Shown piece by piece: positions 16,709 to 25,815 of a stretch of 64,000 nt of DNA; position 1 is the first letter of the stretch; the number at the start of each line of letters is the position of its first letter. This stretch comes from Bin87 sp965220505 (GTDB lineage: Bacteria > Chloroflexota > Dehalococcoidia > Lucifugimonadales > UBA3495), in contig CBDCQE010000003.1 in the NCBI GenBank assembly GCA_965220505.1, positions 496,001-560,000 of the forward strand. Reading direction: 5' to 3'. The notes below the pieces were generated by a model. That model was given only the letters and a program-made list of their open reading frames with translations, ran no database searches and was not told the origin of the DNA. A program made the translations under genes and the position numbers.

Positions 16709-18670
16709 ATGGAGGACCCGACACCGCACCGGTCACACCGTCGCTACTTCCTGCAGGATATTCCCCTGGAAGAAGCGACGGCCCGCTGGTTCGACGCCCT
16801 GAACCGGGCCGGAGCCCTGGGCCGGATGCCCGCCGTGGATACCCCGCTGACCGCTCCCGACATCGTGGGCCGGGTTACCGCCTGGCCGGTTTGGGCCGTT
16901 GCGTCGTCGCCCCACTACGATGCCGCCGCGATGGACGGCATTGCCGTGCGTGCGGCCGACACCGTCGGAGCCACCGAGGCACGGCCGACGGCTTTGGCGG
17001 TGGGCAGCCAGGCCGTGTGGGTCGATACCGGAGACCCCATGCCGGTGGGCATGGACGCCGTGGTGATGATCGAGCACGTGCAGCGTGATCCGGAGGATCC
17101 GGGTACGGTCAAGGTTTCCGATCCCGTCGCGCCGTGGCAGCACGTCCGGCCGCTGGGCGAAGACATCGTGGCCACCGAGTTGGTGCTGCCGGAAAACCAT
17201 CGCATCACCCCCGCCGACCTGGGAGCCTGCGCCGCCGCCGGCCTCACCACGGTTCCGGTGCGCCGTCGTCCCCGGGTGACGATAATTCCCACCGGGGATG
17301 AACTGGCGCCCATCGGCGCGCCGCGAAAGCCGGGCGACATACCGGAGTTCAACTCGCTAATCCTCGCCGCCCTGGTCCGCCAATGGGGTGGCGAGCCCGT
17401 GGTGTGCGACCCGGTGCCGGACGATTTTGAAGTCATCCGTGAAGCCGTTTCCTCGGGCCTGCAATCGTCGGACGTGGTTGCCATCAACGCCGGTTCCTCC
17501 GCCGGCGATGCGGACTACACCGCCTCTGTGATCGAATCGCTGGGCAGCCTGCAGGTGCATGGCATCGCCGTTCGTCCCGGGCATCCGGTGGCGCTGGGCG
17601 TGGCAACCTGCAAACCGGTCATGGGGTTACCCGGCTACCCCGTATCGGCGGCCCTGACCGCGGAACTGCTGTTGATGCCGCTGCTGGAACGGTTGCTGGG
17701 GTCGTCTATGCCCGCGCGCCGCCGGATCCGCGCGAACATCACCCGCAAGGTGGTGTCGCCCACCGGCGAGGATGAATTCCTGCGCGTCGCGGTGGGGCGG
17801 GTGGGAAACAAGATGATCGCGACACCGGTGCAGCGGGGCGCCGGCGTGGTCATGTCCCTGGTCCGGGCCGACGGCATCGTGCGGATACCCAGGCACACCG
17901 AGGGAATGGACGCCGGCGCCCAGGTGGAGGTAGAACTGCTCCGCCCATTGGAGGAGGTGGAGAACACCATCGTCGCCATCGGCAGCCACGACCTGGCGTT
18001 GGACCTCATGCGCAGCTTCCTGCGGCGTGGTCATCCCTCGGTAAACCTGGCGTCGGCCCACGTGGGCAGCCTCGGCGGGCTGCTGGCGTTGCGGCGCGGC
18101 GAAGCCCACGTCTCCGGCTGCCATCTGCTGGACACCGAGACCGGTGAGTACAACACGTCCTACGTCCGCCGCTACCTGCCGGATACGCCCGTCGCCATCG
18201 TCCGCCTGGTGGGGCGCACCCAGGGCCTGATGACGGCCCCCGGGAACCCGCTGCGCATCACGGAACTCGAAGACCTGCTGCGGCCCGAGGTCAGGTTTGT
18301 CAACCGCCAGCGGGGATCGGGCACCCGCGTATTGCTGGATTACCGCCTCCAGCAGATGGATGCGGCGCCCGACGATATCATCGGATACCAGCGCGAGGAA
18401 TACAGTCACCTTGCGGTGGCGGCAGCCGTATCGGGCGGGTCGGCCGACGCCGGTTTGGGCGTCCTTTCCGCGGCCCGCGCCCTGGAACTGGAATTCGTTC
18501 CCCTGTTGAATGAGGAGTACGATTTGGTCATCCCCGTGGAACATTACGCAAGCGGTCACCTCCAGCCTATGCTCGATTTGCTCAACGCTCCCGATTTCAG
18601 GCAGGCGGTTGATGCCCTGGGCGGTTACGATGTCTCGCGTATGGGCGAACTGCGGACGATGCAGCCATGA
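16709..18670 (+). CDS. MoeA fused to a C-terminal periplasmic-binding-protein-like domain
   Basis: 653 residues. The N-terminal two thirds is a second MoeA: MDGIAVRAADTVGATEARP, PTGDELAPIGAPRKPGD, INAGSSAGDADYTASVIE and VMGLPGYPVSAALTAE. From about residue 430 it continues into a PBP-like domain (IVAIGSHDLALDLMRSFL, FVNRQRGSGTRVLLDYRL, YSHLAVAAAVSGGSADAGLG) of the type found as a free-standing or fused molybdate/tungstate sensor. MoeA-PBP fusions beside a plain MoeA are typical of archaea and Chloroflexota that use several Mo/W enzymes. The start at 16709 gives an N-terminus MEDPTPHRSHRRYF. The 3' end overlaps the TPR gene by ATGA. Confidence 0.9.
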   Translation: MEDPTPHRSHRRYFLQDIPLEEATARWFDALNRAGALGRMPAVDTPLTAPDIVGRVTAWPVWAVASSPHYDAAAMDGIAVRAADTVGATEARPTALAVGSQAVWVDTGDPMPVGMDAVVMIEHVQRDPEDPGTVKVSDPVAPWQHVRPLGEDIVATELVLPENHRITPADLGACAAAGLTTVPVRRRPRVTIIPTGDELAPIGAPRKPGDIPEFNSLILAALVRQWGGEPVVCDPVPDDFEVIREAVSSGLQSSDVVAINAGSSAGDADYTASVIESLGSLQVHGIAVRPGHPVALGVATCKPVMGLPGYPVSAALTAELLLMPLLERLLGSSMPARRRIRANITRKVVSPTGEDEFLRVAVGRVGNKMIATPVQRGAGVVMSLVRADGIVRIPRHTEGMDAGAQVEVELLRPLEEVENTIVAIGSHDLALDLMRSFLRRGHPSVNLASAHVGSLGGLLALRRGEAHVSGCHLLDTETGEYNTSYVRRYLPDTPVAIVRLVGRTQGLMTAPGNPLRITELEDLLRPEVRFVNRQRGSGTRVLLDYRLQQMDAAPDDIIGYQREEYSHLAVAAAVSGGSADAGLGVLSAARALELEFVPLLNEEYDLVIPVEHYASGHLQPMLDLLNAPDFRQAVDALGGYDVSRMGELRTMQP

Positions 18671-19194
18671 CCGGTCCTCATAACCAGCGCATAGCCCGTC
18701 GCGCTGCCGAACTGGACGCCCAACTCGGGGCTAGCGGCGGCAACCATTCGGACACCCTGCGCGCACAGCACCGGCTGGCCCACGCCTACCGCGCCGCCCG
18801 TCGGTTCGACGAGGCGCTGCGCTGGTTCAACCTCGCCGCGGAAGGCAGCGCGCGGGTGCATGGGCCGGATCACCTCGAAACGCTGCGCTACCGGAGCAGC
18901 TTGGCCAATTGTCACTACGCTGCCGGGCACACCGACGTGGCCATCGAAATGTTCGCCTCGTTGTTCGAGGCGCGCCGCGCCGCATTGGGCGAGAACCATC
19001 CTGATACCCTGCGCAGCCGGGGGAGCCTGGCCAACGCGTTGCAAGCGGTCGGTCGGCACGACGAAGCGGCCACGCTGCACCTGCGAAACGCCGGCGACCG
19101 CGCCGAGACGCTGGGTCGCCAGCATCCGTCCACCGAGGCCAGCCTCCGCAATCTCGCCAGGGCCACGCGGGACGCCGGCGCGGACACGGCCTGA
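18667..19194 (+). CDS. Tetratricopeptide (kinesin-light-chain type) repeat protein
   Basis: 175 residues made of about three and a half 42-residue TPR units of the kinesin-light-chain type, recognisable by the recurring NHSDTLRAQHRLAHAYRAA, PDHLETLRYRSSLANCHYAA, NHPDTLRSRGSLANALQAV and QHPSTEASLRNLARATRDA. There is no effector domain, so it is probably a protein-binding adaptor. Its ATG overlaps the stop of the MoeA-PBP gene by 4 bp, implying translational coupling, although no functional link to molybdenum cofactor is evident. Confidence 0.85.
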   Translation: MTGPHNQRIARRAAELDAQLGASGGNHSDTLRAQHRLAHAYRAARRFDEALRWFNLAAEGSARVHGPDHLETLRYRSSLANCHYAAGHTDVAIEMFASLFEARRAALGENHPDTLRSRGSLANALQAVGRHDEAATLHLRNAGDRAETLGRQHPSTEASLRNLARATRDAGADTA

Positions 19195-19196
19195 CC

Positions 19197-20528
19197 TTGG
19201 CAGCCAGGGAAGCAGCCAGCGGATTATCCGATCCCCAGCGACCGGGTTCCGAAGCCACCACGTCGCCGCGGGCGTGGTCTGTGCTGCTCCTGAACCGGAC
19301 CCACCAAAGCACGGTGGTGCTGTCCTCCTACGGGCTCGGGTTGTTTCTCCCCTTTGTGCAGGCGGACCTGGATCTCAGTTACCTGGAGATAGGCATTCTG
19401 CAAGCCGTCTGGTGGGGCACGCCGGCGGTGCTGCTGGTCCCCTTCAGCCTGCTTTTCGCGCGATTCAATCCGAACCGACGGGTGTTGGCCGCGTTGGCGC
19501 TCATGGCGCCTTTCCTGTTCAGCCAGGGCCTGGCCACCGGCTTCTGGACCCTGTTGGCGTCCCGCTTCCTGACGGTGCTGGTCCACGCGTCCATGGCCCC
19601 GGCGCGGCCGCTGCTGTTGCGCTGGTGGGCCGCGCCTCGTCAGTACTCCCAGGTGTCGTCCATCGGCCTGTCCATGCACTCCACCTTCATGGCGGCGGCC
19701 CTGACCTTCGGGCCAATCATCATCGTGGTGCTGGACAGCTGGCGACGGGCCTACTTCGTTCAGGGCGCCATCATGGCGGCGCACCTGCTGGTGTGGGCCG
19801 CGCTCACCTGGGGCGCGAGGGAGTCCGCCCAGGGCCCGGAGGATGCGGTCACAGCCGTGCCGGACCCGGACGCCCCAACGGATACCGATCCCCATCAGGA
19901 CCCGAACGCACGGCCGCCCTTGGTCCGCTCGTTGATCTCCTATCCCCACGCCTGGTTGCTGGGAGTGGTCATGCTGTGGCTGTCGGCGTCCTGGACGACG
20001 ATCCTGACCTTCCTGCCCACCATCCTGGAGCAGCACCGGGGCATCGAGATTACATCGGGCAGCGTGCTGTTCGGTTTCCTGTACTACGTCCTGATACCGG
20101 GGGCGTTGGTGGGCAGTTGGATTTTCAATCACATCACGAACCGGCGACTGATGGTGCTGTTGCCGGCTGCGCTGAACCTGGTCGCCACGGTGGGCGCGGT
20201 TTTGTCCGGCAACGTGGTGATTGCAGCCCTGGCCCTAACCGGGATGGGGATCGCCTGGGTGTTCGTTCCGGCCATGGAAATACTGCCCTTCGAGTTTCGA
20301 AACGTCCGGACGCGAGAGGTGTCGGTGCTATCGGGGTTGGTGCAGACCTTCGGAGCGGTGGGCTTCGGCGCCGGCCCGGTGATCGCCGGGGCGTTGGCCC
20401 AGATGTCCGGGTCCCTGGTCATCGGTGTGCTGGCCGTGGGTGGAATGACCGCCCTGGGGGTGGTCGCCGCGGCGCTGCTGCCTCGCAGCTTTGGCAGTGA
20501 GACACCGCCCCGCAGCAACCGAGCTTGA
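19197..20528 (+). CDS. MFS transporter
   Basis: 443 residues with about 12 hydrophobic segments, a hydrophilic central loop (around residues 205-245, rich in Asp/Pro) and the major facilitator loop pattern in SLLFARFNPNRRVLAAL. The second half opens with LISYPHAWLLGVVMLWLSASW. Substrate class cannot be told. The TTG at 19197 follows the TPR stop by 2 bp and has no clear ribosome binding site, so the start may be coupled or lie a few codons inside (a GTG near 19282). The plus-strand frame covering much of the same region is a shadow. Confidence 0.8.
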   Translation: MAAREAASGLSDPQRPGSEATTSPRAWSVLLLNRTHQSTVVLSSYGLGLFLPFVQADLDLSYLEIGILQAVWWGTPAVLLVPFSLLFARFNPNRRVLAALALMAPFLFSQGLATGFWTLLASRFLTVLVHASMAPARPLLLRWWAAPRQYSQVSSIGLSMHSTFMAAALTFGPIIIVVLDSWRRAYFVQGAIMAAHLLVWAALTWGARESAQGPEDAVTAVPDPDAPTDTDPHQDPNARPPLVRSLISYPHAWLLGVVMLWLSASWTTILTFLPTILEQHRGIEITSGSVLFGFLYYVLIPGALVGSWIFNHITNRRLMVLLPAALNLVATVGAVLSGNVVIAALALTGMGIAWVFVPAMEILPFEFRNVRTREVSVLSGLVQTFGAVGFGAGPVIAGALAQMSGSLVIGVLAVGGMTALGVVAAALLPRSFGSETPPRSNRA

Positions 20529-20563
20529 CATGTTTATGACGATATACGATTGGAGGAAGTGAA

Positions 20564-21202
20564 ATGACCACGCCCTTCACGGACGACGAAATTGACGCAC
20601 TTGGCGAACGGCTACGGCAAGGCATTACCGATGCAGACCGGAGGAGATACGGCAGTTACAGAAGGGTGCTAAACCGGCTCAGGTTCGATCTGGAGACGGA
20701 GTTGCGAGCTTTGTTTCCGAATGCCGAAGTAGGTTCCCGTACCAAGCGAGTTGAGACGGTGGCTGCAAAGATGGAGCGGCGTGCTGAGCTGAGCTTGTCT
20801 CAAGTAACTGACTTGGCTGGCTGCCGCATCATCGTATCCAGCAGGGCTGATCAGCAGGCTGTGGTTGCCCGGTTACTGGCAACCTACGATGTCCAGCAAG
20901 TTGACGACAAAAGCGACAGCCCCAAGTTCGGGTATCGAGCAGTCCACTTCGACATTCGCTATTGGGGCCAGCTTATGGAAATCCAGGTACAGACGCGCAA
21001 CCAGCACCTCTGGCAGATGGTTTCCGAGTTGGCGGCGGGGTACGATATTTCCATCAAATACGGCGGTGGTCTACAGGAAGTCAACAATGTGTTGCAAGAC
21101 TTGTCGGAACTAGCCTGGCGGTGTGATTTGGAAGGTACTGAATTGCCCGAAACTGACATCGACCAAGCGAGGGATGTGATAATATCGGCCCATTCCGGGT
21201 AA
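20564..21202 (+). CDS. Small RelA/SpoT-domain alarmone synthetase, candidate toxSAS toxin
   Basis: 212 residues, with only the nucleotide pyrophosphokinase domain and no hydrolase or regulatory domain. Catalytic positions are all present: SRTKRVETVAAKMERR (R59, K61, K69), DLAGCRIIV (D83, R88), GYRAVHF (Y124, R125, H128) and MEIQVQT (E139, Q141). TTGACA lies just downstream of the previous stop, and GGAGG precedes the ATG. A 117-residue gene follows by 30 bp. Gene pair, length and AT-richer composition fit a toxic small alarmone synthetase with an antitoxin; a housekeeping SAS (RelP/RelQ-like) is the alternative. Confidence 0.85.
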   Translation: MTTPFTDDEIDALGERLRQGITDADRRRYGSYRRVLNRLRFDLETELRALFPNAEVGSRTKRVETVAAKMERRAELSLSQVTDLAGCRIIVSSRADQQAVVARLLATYDVQQVDDKSDSPKFGYRAVHFDIRYWGQLMEIQVQTRNQHLWQMVSELAAGYDISIKYGGGLQEVNNVLQDLSELAWRCDLEGTELPETDIDQARDVIISAHSG

Positions 21203-21232
21203 CCGGGATTGGCCAGAAGCAGGAGGATAAAG

Positions 21233-21586
21233 ATGAGCCTGAATTTTCTGGTTGAGCACGACCGGCACGGTAAGGTTCCCACCAGGATCACGGTGTACGA
21301 AAACATTGATGATGCTGAAGAGCGCCTCTACAAGCTGGACATTGATCAGTTGGACGAGCTCAACGCCTGCCTGAAAGCAGGCAAGCCGGTCCGCATGGAG
21401 TATGTCGTCTTGGGCGGCGCATCCGTGGAATCCATCAAACAGACCCACGCCCGCTATTTCTGGGGCGACTATGAAGTGCTGACCCCCACGGAAATTTGTT
21501 ACGGTGCCAGTTGGCGAGACAATCTTCCTCAGACTACGATACAAAACGTTGACCGTACCGAGGCCTCCCCGGTTACCGGTGCATGA
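21233..21586 (+). CDS. Hypothetical protein, candidate antitoxin of the alarmone synthetase
   Basis: 117 residues, soluble, mixed alpha/beta: MSLNFLVEHDRHGKVPTRIT, then an acidic helix (DDAEERLYKLDIDQLDELNA) and a WGDYEVLTP segment. GGAGG sits 7 nt before the ATG. No known domain is recognised. Its place directly behind the synthetase and its size suggest an antitoxin or regulator. Its stop overlaps the start of the VWA gene by ATGA, so all three may be co-translated, which is odd for a mobile TA pair. Confidence 0.65.
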   Translation: MSLNFLVEHDRHGKVPTRITVYENIDDAEERLYKLDIDQLDELNACLKAGKPVRMEYVVLGGASVESIKQTHARYFWGDYEVLTPTEICYGASWRDNLPQTTIQNVDRTEASPVTGA

Positions 21587-22974
21587 CCACCGGCGTCAGC
21601 GTCAACCTGCACACCGCGCCGGCCGACGCCGGCGACGGGACGATCCTGTCCAACCTCCTGATGTTCGGCGAGGTGCTCCGCCGCCTGGGCTTGGACGTGG
21701 GCTCCGGCAACATGCTCGACCTGGTGCGCGCCACCGAGTTCGTGCCCATCGGGGGGAACCGCAACGACTTCCGGCTGGCAGCCCGTGCGCTGCTGGTGCA
21801 CCGTCGCAGCGACCTGGAACTCTTCGACGAGGCTTTCCAGGTGTTCTGGAGGCGGCCGGCCCACGGCCGCAGCATGCGCGACCTGCGCTCCATGGGCGAG
21901 GAGCGTCGCTATCGCACGCCCCGGGTCATGCCCCATCGCGAGGACACCTCCGACGGACCGCCGGGCGACGACGATCCCGACGACGCCGGCGACCGCCAGC
22001 CCGTGGTGGACCTGCAGCGGTCCTTCAGCGCCCGAGAGGTTTTGCGGCAGCGGGATTTCGCCGACTACACCCCCGCCGAGGTCGCCGCGGCGCGCGTTCT
22101 GATGGCCGAATTGCAGTGGGATCTGGGCCGCCGTCGCACCCGCCGGCTCACCTGGGGCGACGGACGCGACGTGGACCTGAGACGCACCATGCGCCGCAGC
22201 CTGTCCTACGGCGGCGAGATGCTGGACATCGCCCATCGCCGGCGCAAAACCAAGCCTCGTCCCCTGGTGCTGATCTGCGACGTCAGCGGTTCCATGGAGC
22301 GTTACACCCGTATGCTGCTCCACTTCGTGCACACCGTCGCCGTCAGCGGGCAGCAGTTGGAGGCCTTCCTGTTCGCCACTCGCCTGACCCGCATCACCCG
22401 CCACCTGGAGCACCGCGGGGTCGATCGCGCCGTATCTGAGGTTGCCCGGGCCGTGCCCGACTGGGCCGGCGGCACCCGCATCGGCGAGGCGATCAAGGCG
22501 TTCAACTACCGCTGGGCGCGGCGCGTCCTGCGCGGCGGCGCTGTGGTCCTGGTCATATCCGACGGGTGGGACCGGGGCGACCCCGACCTGCTGTCCCGCG
22601 AGATGGCACGTCTGCAGCGCAGTTGCCACCGCCTCATCTGGCTCAACCCGCTCCTCGGGTCGCCGGGCTACGAGCCGTTGACCCGGGGGATGCAGGCCGC
22701 GCTTCCCTACATTGACGACTTTCTGCCCGCGCACAACCTGCACAGCCTGCAGGAACTGGCGATGCACCTGAACCGGCTGACGGCGCGCCGCGCCCCTCCT
22801 ACGGTACGAAGACGATCAGCTTCACATGACGCCGATGAGACCGGCGCGGACGCAAGTAACACCCATGACGGCGGTGCGGCTGCTCGTTCCAGGCGCGAAC
22901 TCAACCCGGCGTTGGCGCCGACCTTCCGGCATCCGCTGTGGGGTCACCCGAACATACCGGGCGGAGGCGGCTAG
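21583..22974 (+). CDS. CoxE-like von Willebrand factor A domain protein
   Basis: 463 residues of the CoxE family. An N-terminal helical part (TILSNLLMFGEVLRRLGLDV, DFRLAARALLVHRRSDLELF) is followed by a charged linker, then a VWA domain with a MIDAS: CDVSGSMERY (residues about 232-241), a Thr in WAGGTRIGEA and VISDGWDRGD. CoxE proteins work with a MoxR-type AAA ATPase (CoxD) in maturation of molybdenum hydroxylases such as CO dehydrogenase. No coxD or cox structural gene is in the window. The C-terminus (about 410-463) is low complexity. Confidence 0.85.
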   Translation: MTTGVSVNLHTAPADAGDGTILSNLLMFGEVLRRLGLDVGSGNMLDLVRATEFVPIGGNRNDFRLAARALLVHRRSDLELFDEAFQVFWRRPAHGRSMRDLRSMGEERRYRTPRVMPHREDTSDGPPGDDDPDDAGDRQPVVDLQRSFSAREVLRQRDFADYTPAEVAAARVLMAELQWDLGRRRTRRLTWGDGRDVDLRRTMRRSLSYGGEMLDIAHRRRKTKPRPLVLICDVSGSMERYTRMLLHFVHTVAVSGQQLEAFLFATRLTRITRHLEHRGVDRAVSEVARAVPDWAGGTRIGEAIKAFNYRWARRVLRGGAVVLVISDGWDRGDPDLLSREMARLQRSCHRLIWLNPLLGSPGYEPLTRGMQAALPYIDDFLPAHNLHSLQELAMHLNRLTARRAPPTVRRRSASHDADETGADASNTHDGGAAARSRRELNPALAPTFRHPLWGHPNIPGGGG

Positions 22975-23351
22975 CCCGCCTGGCCCGGCGCGATTTCGTT
23001 GTACAGGCTGGCCAGGGTGGTCGCCAGCGCGTGGGGCCGTTCTTCGTACTCCGGAGTGGGATACCACTCGTAGTCGAAGCTGCGCACGATGTTGCCCTCA
23101 ATGCTGGTGCGCAGGTTGGATACGATGACGCGGAAACCCAGGGCGTGGGACGCCTGCTCGGCCAGTTGCTCCAGCACGATGTTGGGGCAATCGAAAATCA
23201 CCATGAACCCGCCCTGTCGCTGCCCGTCGGTCACCCGCGCCCGGAACACCTTGCCGAAAAGGTCGACATCCACGATGGTATAGCGGCGTTCGGCGGCGCC
23301 GTGGTCGGGCCACCCGATGTAGATGTCGCTGCCGACGTTCCAGTGGTGCAT
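22971..23351 (-). CDS. Hypothetical protein, 126 aa
   Basis: 126 residues from an ATG with GGGGAG 8 nt upstream (MHHWNVGSDIYIGWPDHGAA). The body alternates strands and helices (RYTIVDVDLFGKVFRARVTD, FMVIFDCPNIVLEQLAEQAS, FRVIVSNLRTS) with no recognised domain. It converges on the VWA gene, and the two stop codons overlap by 4 bp. No function can be assigned. Confidence 0.6.
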   Translation of the reverse strand: MHHWNVGSDIYIGWPDHGAAERRYTIVDVDLFGKVFRARVTDGQRQGGFMVIFDCPNIVLEQLAEQASHALGFRVIVSNLRTSIEGNIVRSFDYEWYPTPEYEERPHALATTLASLYNEIAPGQAG

Positions 23352-23498
23352 GAACGGATCTCCCCGCGGCTGATGGGTGGAGCAGATACGCAAGATCGTA
23401 CCGGCGGCATGAAACCGATGCAAGGTTCAATGCGTATAACCGTGTCGATAGGCGGCTGTGTGTGACGCGCGTGCCTGTGGTAGGATATTTGCCCTATC

Positions 23499-24494
23499 AT
23501 GGAAACACTGAACAAATTGCTAAGATCTCTCACCAGTTGGTACGTCGCCGGGCCGGCGGCCGTGATCCTCGGTCTCGTGATCGGCGGGGTGATATTCTTC
23601 TTCGTCGCTCCGGGCAAGCCTTCTGTTGGCGTGATCAACATCCCGTTCACCGTCATTGATGAAGGCTCCGCCTTCGTGATCGGGCAGCACCTTGACTACG
23701 CCCTGCAGGACGACTCGATCAAGGCGGTGGTGATCTCCCTCTCCAGCCCGGGCGGGGGTGCATCCTCCAGCGAGCGCCTGTACATCCATACCCGGCGTCT
23801 CCGTGACGAAAAACCCGTGGTAATCGTGATGAATGGCCTGGTTGCCAGCGGCGGCTACATGATGTCCATGGCCGGCAACTACATCTACGCTCAGCCGTCG
23901 TCGTTGGTCGGCAACGTCGGGGTGGTCGGAATATCCGGCGGGACGCTGCCGCCGATTTTGCCCGAAATCATCACGACCACCGGCCCGCACAAGCTGACCG
24001 GCGGGTCGAGGCAGCACTGGGTCGAGCTGATCGACCGTTTGAAGGAAGGATTCGCCCAAATGGTGATCCAAGAACGCGGTGACCGGCTGAGGATGACCAA
24101 GGCGGAGCTGCTGGAAGGGAGCATCTACTCTGGATCGCAGGCAGTGTCGCTGGGCATGGTCGATGCCATCGGCGTAACCGGCGACGGGGTCGAAAAAGCG
24201 GCGGAACTGGCCGGCGTTGGAAGATACGGTATTACCGACGTGAACGCCGCGGTTTTCGAGAAATACGGATGGCGCGCGCAACTCTCCTACGTGCCGCCGG
24301 GGGAGGTAACGGCGGATGACGCCGACGACTCCACCGCGTCACAATCGGACCGGGACGGCGCAGCCTCTGAGGATCAGTACGGGCAGCCCTTGATGGGAGC
24401 CCTGGGTCAGGAACAGGTGAACCCACTTTCGAACCTCCCGATAGAAGTCGGGCAGCCGAATATCTATTACCTGTATGCGGGCTATGGCCGCTAA
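23499..24494 (+). CDS. S49-family (SppA-like) membrane serine protease
   Basis: 331 residues. One N-terminal transmembrane helix (about 15-37) leads to a ClpP/crotonase-like domain of the S49 family. LSSPGGGASSSERLY is the oxyanion-side loop, NGLVASGGYMMSM holds the nucleophile (S117), and TGPHKLTGGSRQHW provides the candidate general-base lysine (K165), the Ser-Lys dyad of SppA enzymes. The 30-residue tail is acidic and probably disordered. The catalytic domain would face outside. It overlaps the next gene by 20 bp, and a lipoprotein gene follows, forming a three-gene envelope operon. Confidence 0.85.
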   Translation: METLNKLLRSLTSWYVAGPAAVILGLVIGGVIFFFVAPGKPSVGVINIPFTVIDEGSAFVIGQHLDYALQDDSIKAVVISLSSPGGGASSSERLYIHTRRLRDEKPVVIVMNGLVASGGYMMSMAGNYIYAQPSSLVGNVGVVGISGGTLPPILPEIITTTGPHKLTGGSRQHWVELIDRLKEGFAQMVIQERGDRLRMTKAELLEGSIYSGSQAVSLGMVDAIGVTGDGVEKAAELAGVGRYGITDVNAAVFEKYGWRAQLSYVPPGEVTADDADDSTASQSDRDGAASEDQYGQPLMGALGQEQVNPLSNLPIEVGQPNIYYLYAGYGR

Positions 24495-25812
24495 GCTCGC
24501 GGGGATATTGATCCTCCTGGTGGTCTTTGTCGGTGTGGCATTCGCCGCCGCCTATCTGGTTTTCTATCGCGGCAATTACGCCGGCCCGCCGCGGGTGGAG
24601 ATCGGCTACGTGTCCCATGCCGTCGCCAGCGCCAACGACGGGACGCAATGGACCCCGTCGGTCGGTGAGCGCTCCGGCGGCCTGGTGTTGCTGGACACCC
24701 TCCACAGCAACGGTTTCTCCTCCCGAGAGATACTGACACTGAGAACCCGCGTGGTAGCCCAGGGTTACGACCTGGAGTTGCTCGGCAACTTTTCCAGGTC
24801 ATCGGAAGCGGACCGGCTCGATCAGTACACGGAGCGACTGCGCGAGGCGGACAGCCTTATCGTCATAACGCCTTTGGTCGCCTACTCCGCCGGCGAGGTT
24901 GACGCAATAGAAAATTTCGTGCGCAAGGGCGGCAAGCTGGTGATGGTTTCCGACCCCGGCCGGCGCGACCAGATGAACACGCTGGCCCAGCGGTTTGGCG
25001 TGCAGTTCCGGCCGGACTACCTGTACAACCAGGTTGAGAACGACCAGAACTTCCAGAACATTTTCGTGCGCGACTTCCAGCCGGACGAGTTGACCTCCGG
25101 CTTGGATACCGTCGTGCTGTTTACCGCCGGGTCGATCACTTCGTCCGGGCCCGGTTTGGCCGTCGTGGACGCCCGTACTGAGTCCGCGGTGGCGGAAAAC
25201 AACGGCGATCTCTACGTGATGGCGCGGGCCGCCGACCGGAACGTCCTGGCGATCTCCGATTTCACTTTCATGATACCGCCGTACGATTCCACGGCCGACA
25301 ACGACCGGTTGCTATCGAACATAATCGACTTCGCCACGACCAGCGACCGCGTTTTCGACCTGGCCGACTTCCCTCACTTCTATCAGACCGGACCCGATGA
25401 CGGCGTCCAGATCCTGCTCGGGCAGCCTGAACTGCTGGGCAGCGCCGCGAACCTGAAGAATGGGCTGGAGGAATACGGTATCTCTGCGGACATCCAGGGA
25501 ACCGAAGACGTGAGCCGCGACACCGTGTTCCTGGGTTTGCACGACGATGCGCTGCAGGTGCGGCAGTACCTCCAGGCGGCGGGAGTTCGGGTCGACGATA
25601 CGGTGGGAATGCCATCCGGCCTCGAACTTGACCGCTCCGGCACGACGCTCACCGTGCTGGACCGCGAAGGGGGGCGGCACGTGCTGATACTGCTGGCCGA
25701 TACCCCGACGGCCTTGAACCGGGCGGTGTCGGCACTGTTGAGCGGCGGGTTCAGGTCCGATCTCGTTAGCGAAGTAATCGGAGTAAGCATTGCAGCGGGA
25801 GCGAGTAAGTAG
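24475..25812 (+). CDS. Membrane-anchored GldG/DUF4350-like protein
   Basis: 445 residues: an N-terminal transmembrane helix (about 5-29), then a large extracytoplasmic region whose first part has the GldG/DUF4350 pattern LLDTLHSNGFSSREILTL, EADSLIVITPLVAYSAGEVD and IENFVRKGGKLVMVSDPG. Later parts (FTFMIPPYDSTADNDRLLSN) also fit this fold, which lacks hydrolase residues and is seen in ABC-linked gliding/export or MoxR-associated operons. It overlaps the S49 gene by 20 bp and ends 3 bp before the lipoprotein gene. ATG 24475 is used; ATG 24484 is possible. Confidence 0.75.
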   Translation: MRAMAAKLAGILILLVVFVGVAFAAAYLVFYRGNYAGPPRVEIGYVSHAVASANDGTQWTPSVGERSGGLVLLDTLHSNGFSSREILTLRTRVVAQGYDLELLGNFSRSSEADRLDQYTERLREADSLIVITPLVAYSAGEVDAIENFVRKGGKLVMVSDPGRRDQMNTLAQRFGVQFRPDYLYNQVENDQNFQNIFVRDFQPDELTSGLDTVVLFTAGSITSSGPGLAVVDARTESAVAENNGDLYVMARAADRNVLAISDFTFMIPPYDSTADNDRLLSNIIDFATTSDRVFDLADFPHFYQTGPDDGVQILLGQPELLGSAANLKNGLEEYGISADIQGTEDVSRDTVFLGLHDDALQVRQYLQAAGVRVDDTVGMPSGLELDRSGTTLTVLDREGGRHVLILLADTPTALNRAVSALLSGGFRSDLVSEVIGVSIAAGASK

Positions 25813-25815
25813 TTC

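Noticed and set aside
18860..20500. 546-residue plus-strand frame overlapping the TPR and MFS genes
   Set aside because: It is a shifted frame of both genes, Gly/Arg/Pro-rich and without membrane segments.
20525..20550. TTGACA promoter before the alarmone synthetase
   Set aside because: The only -10-like hexamer (TACGAT) would leave a 14-bp spacer, too short for a confident promoter call.
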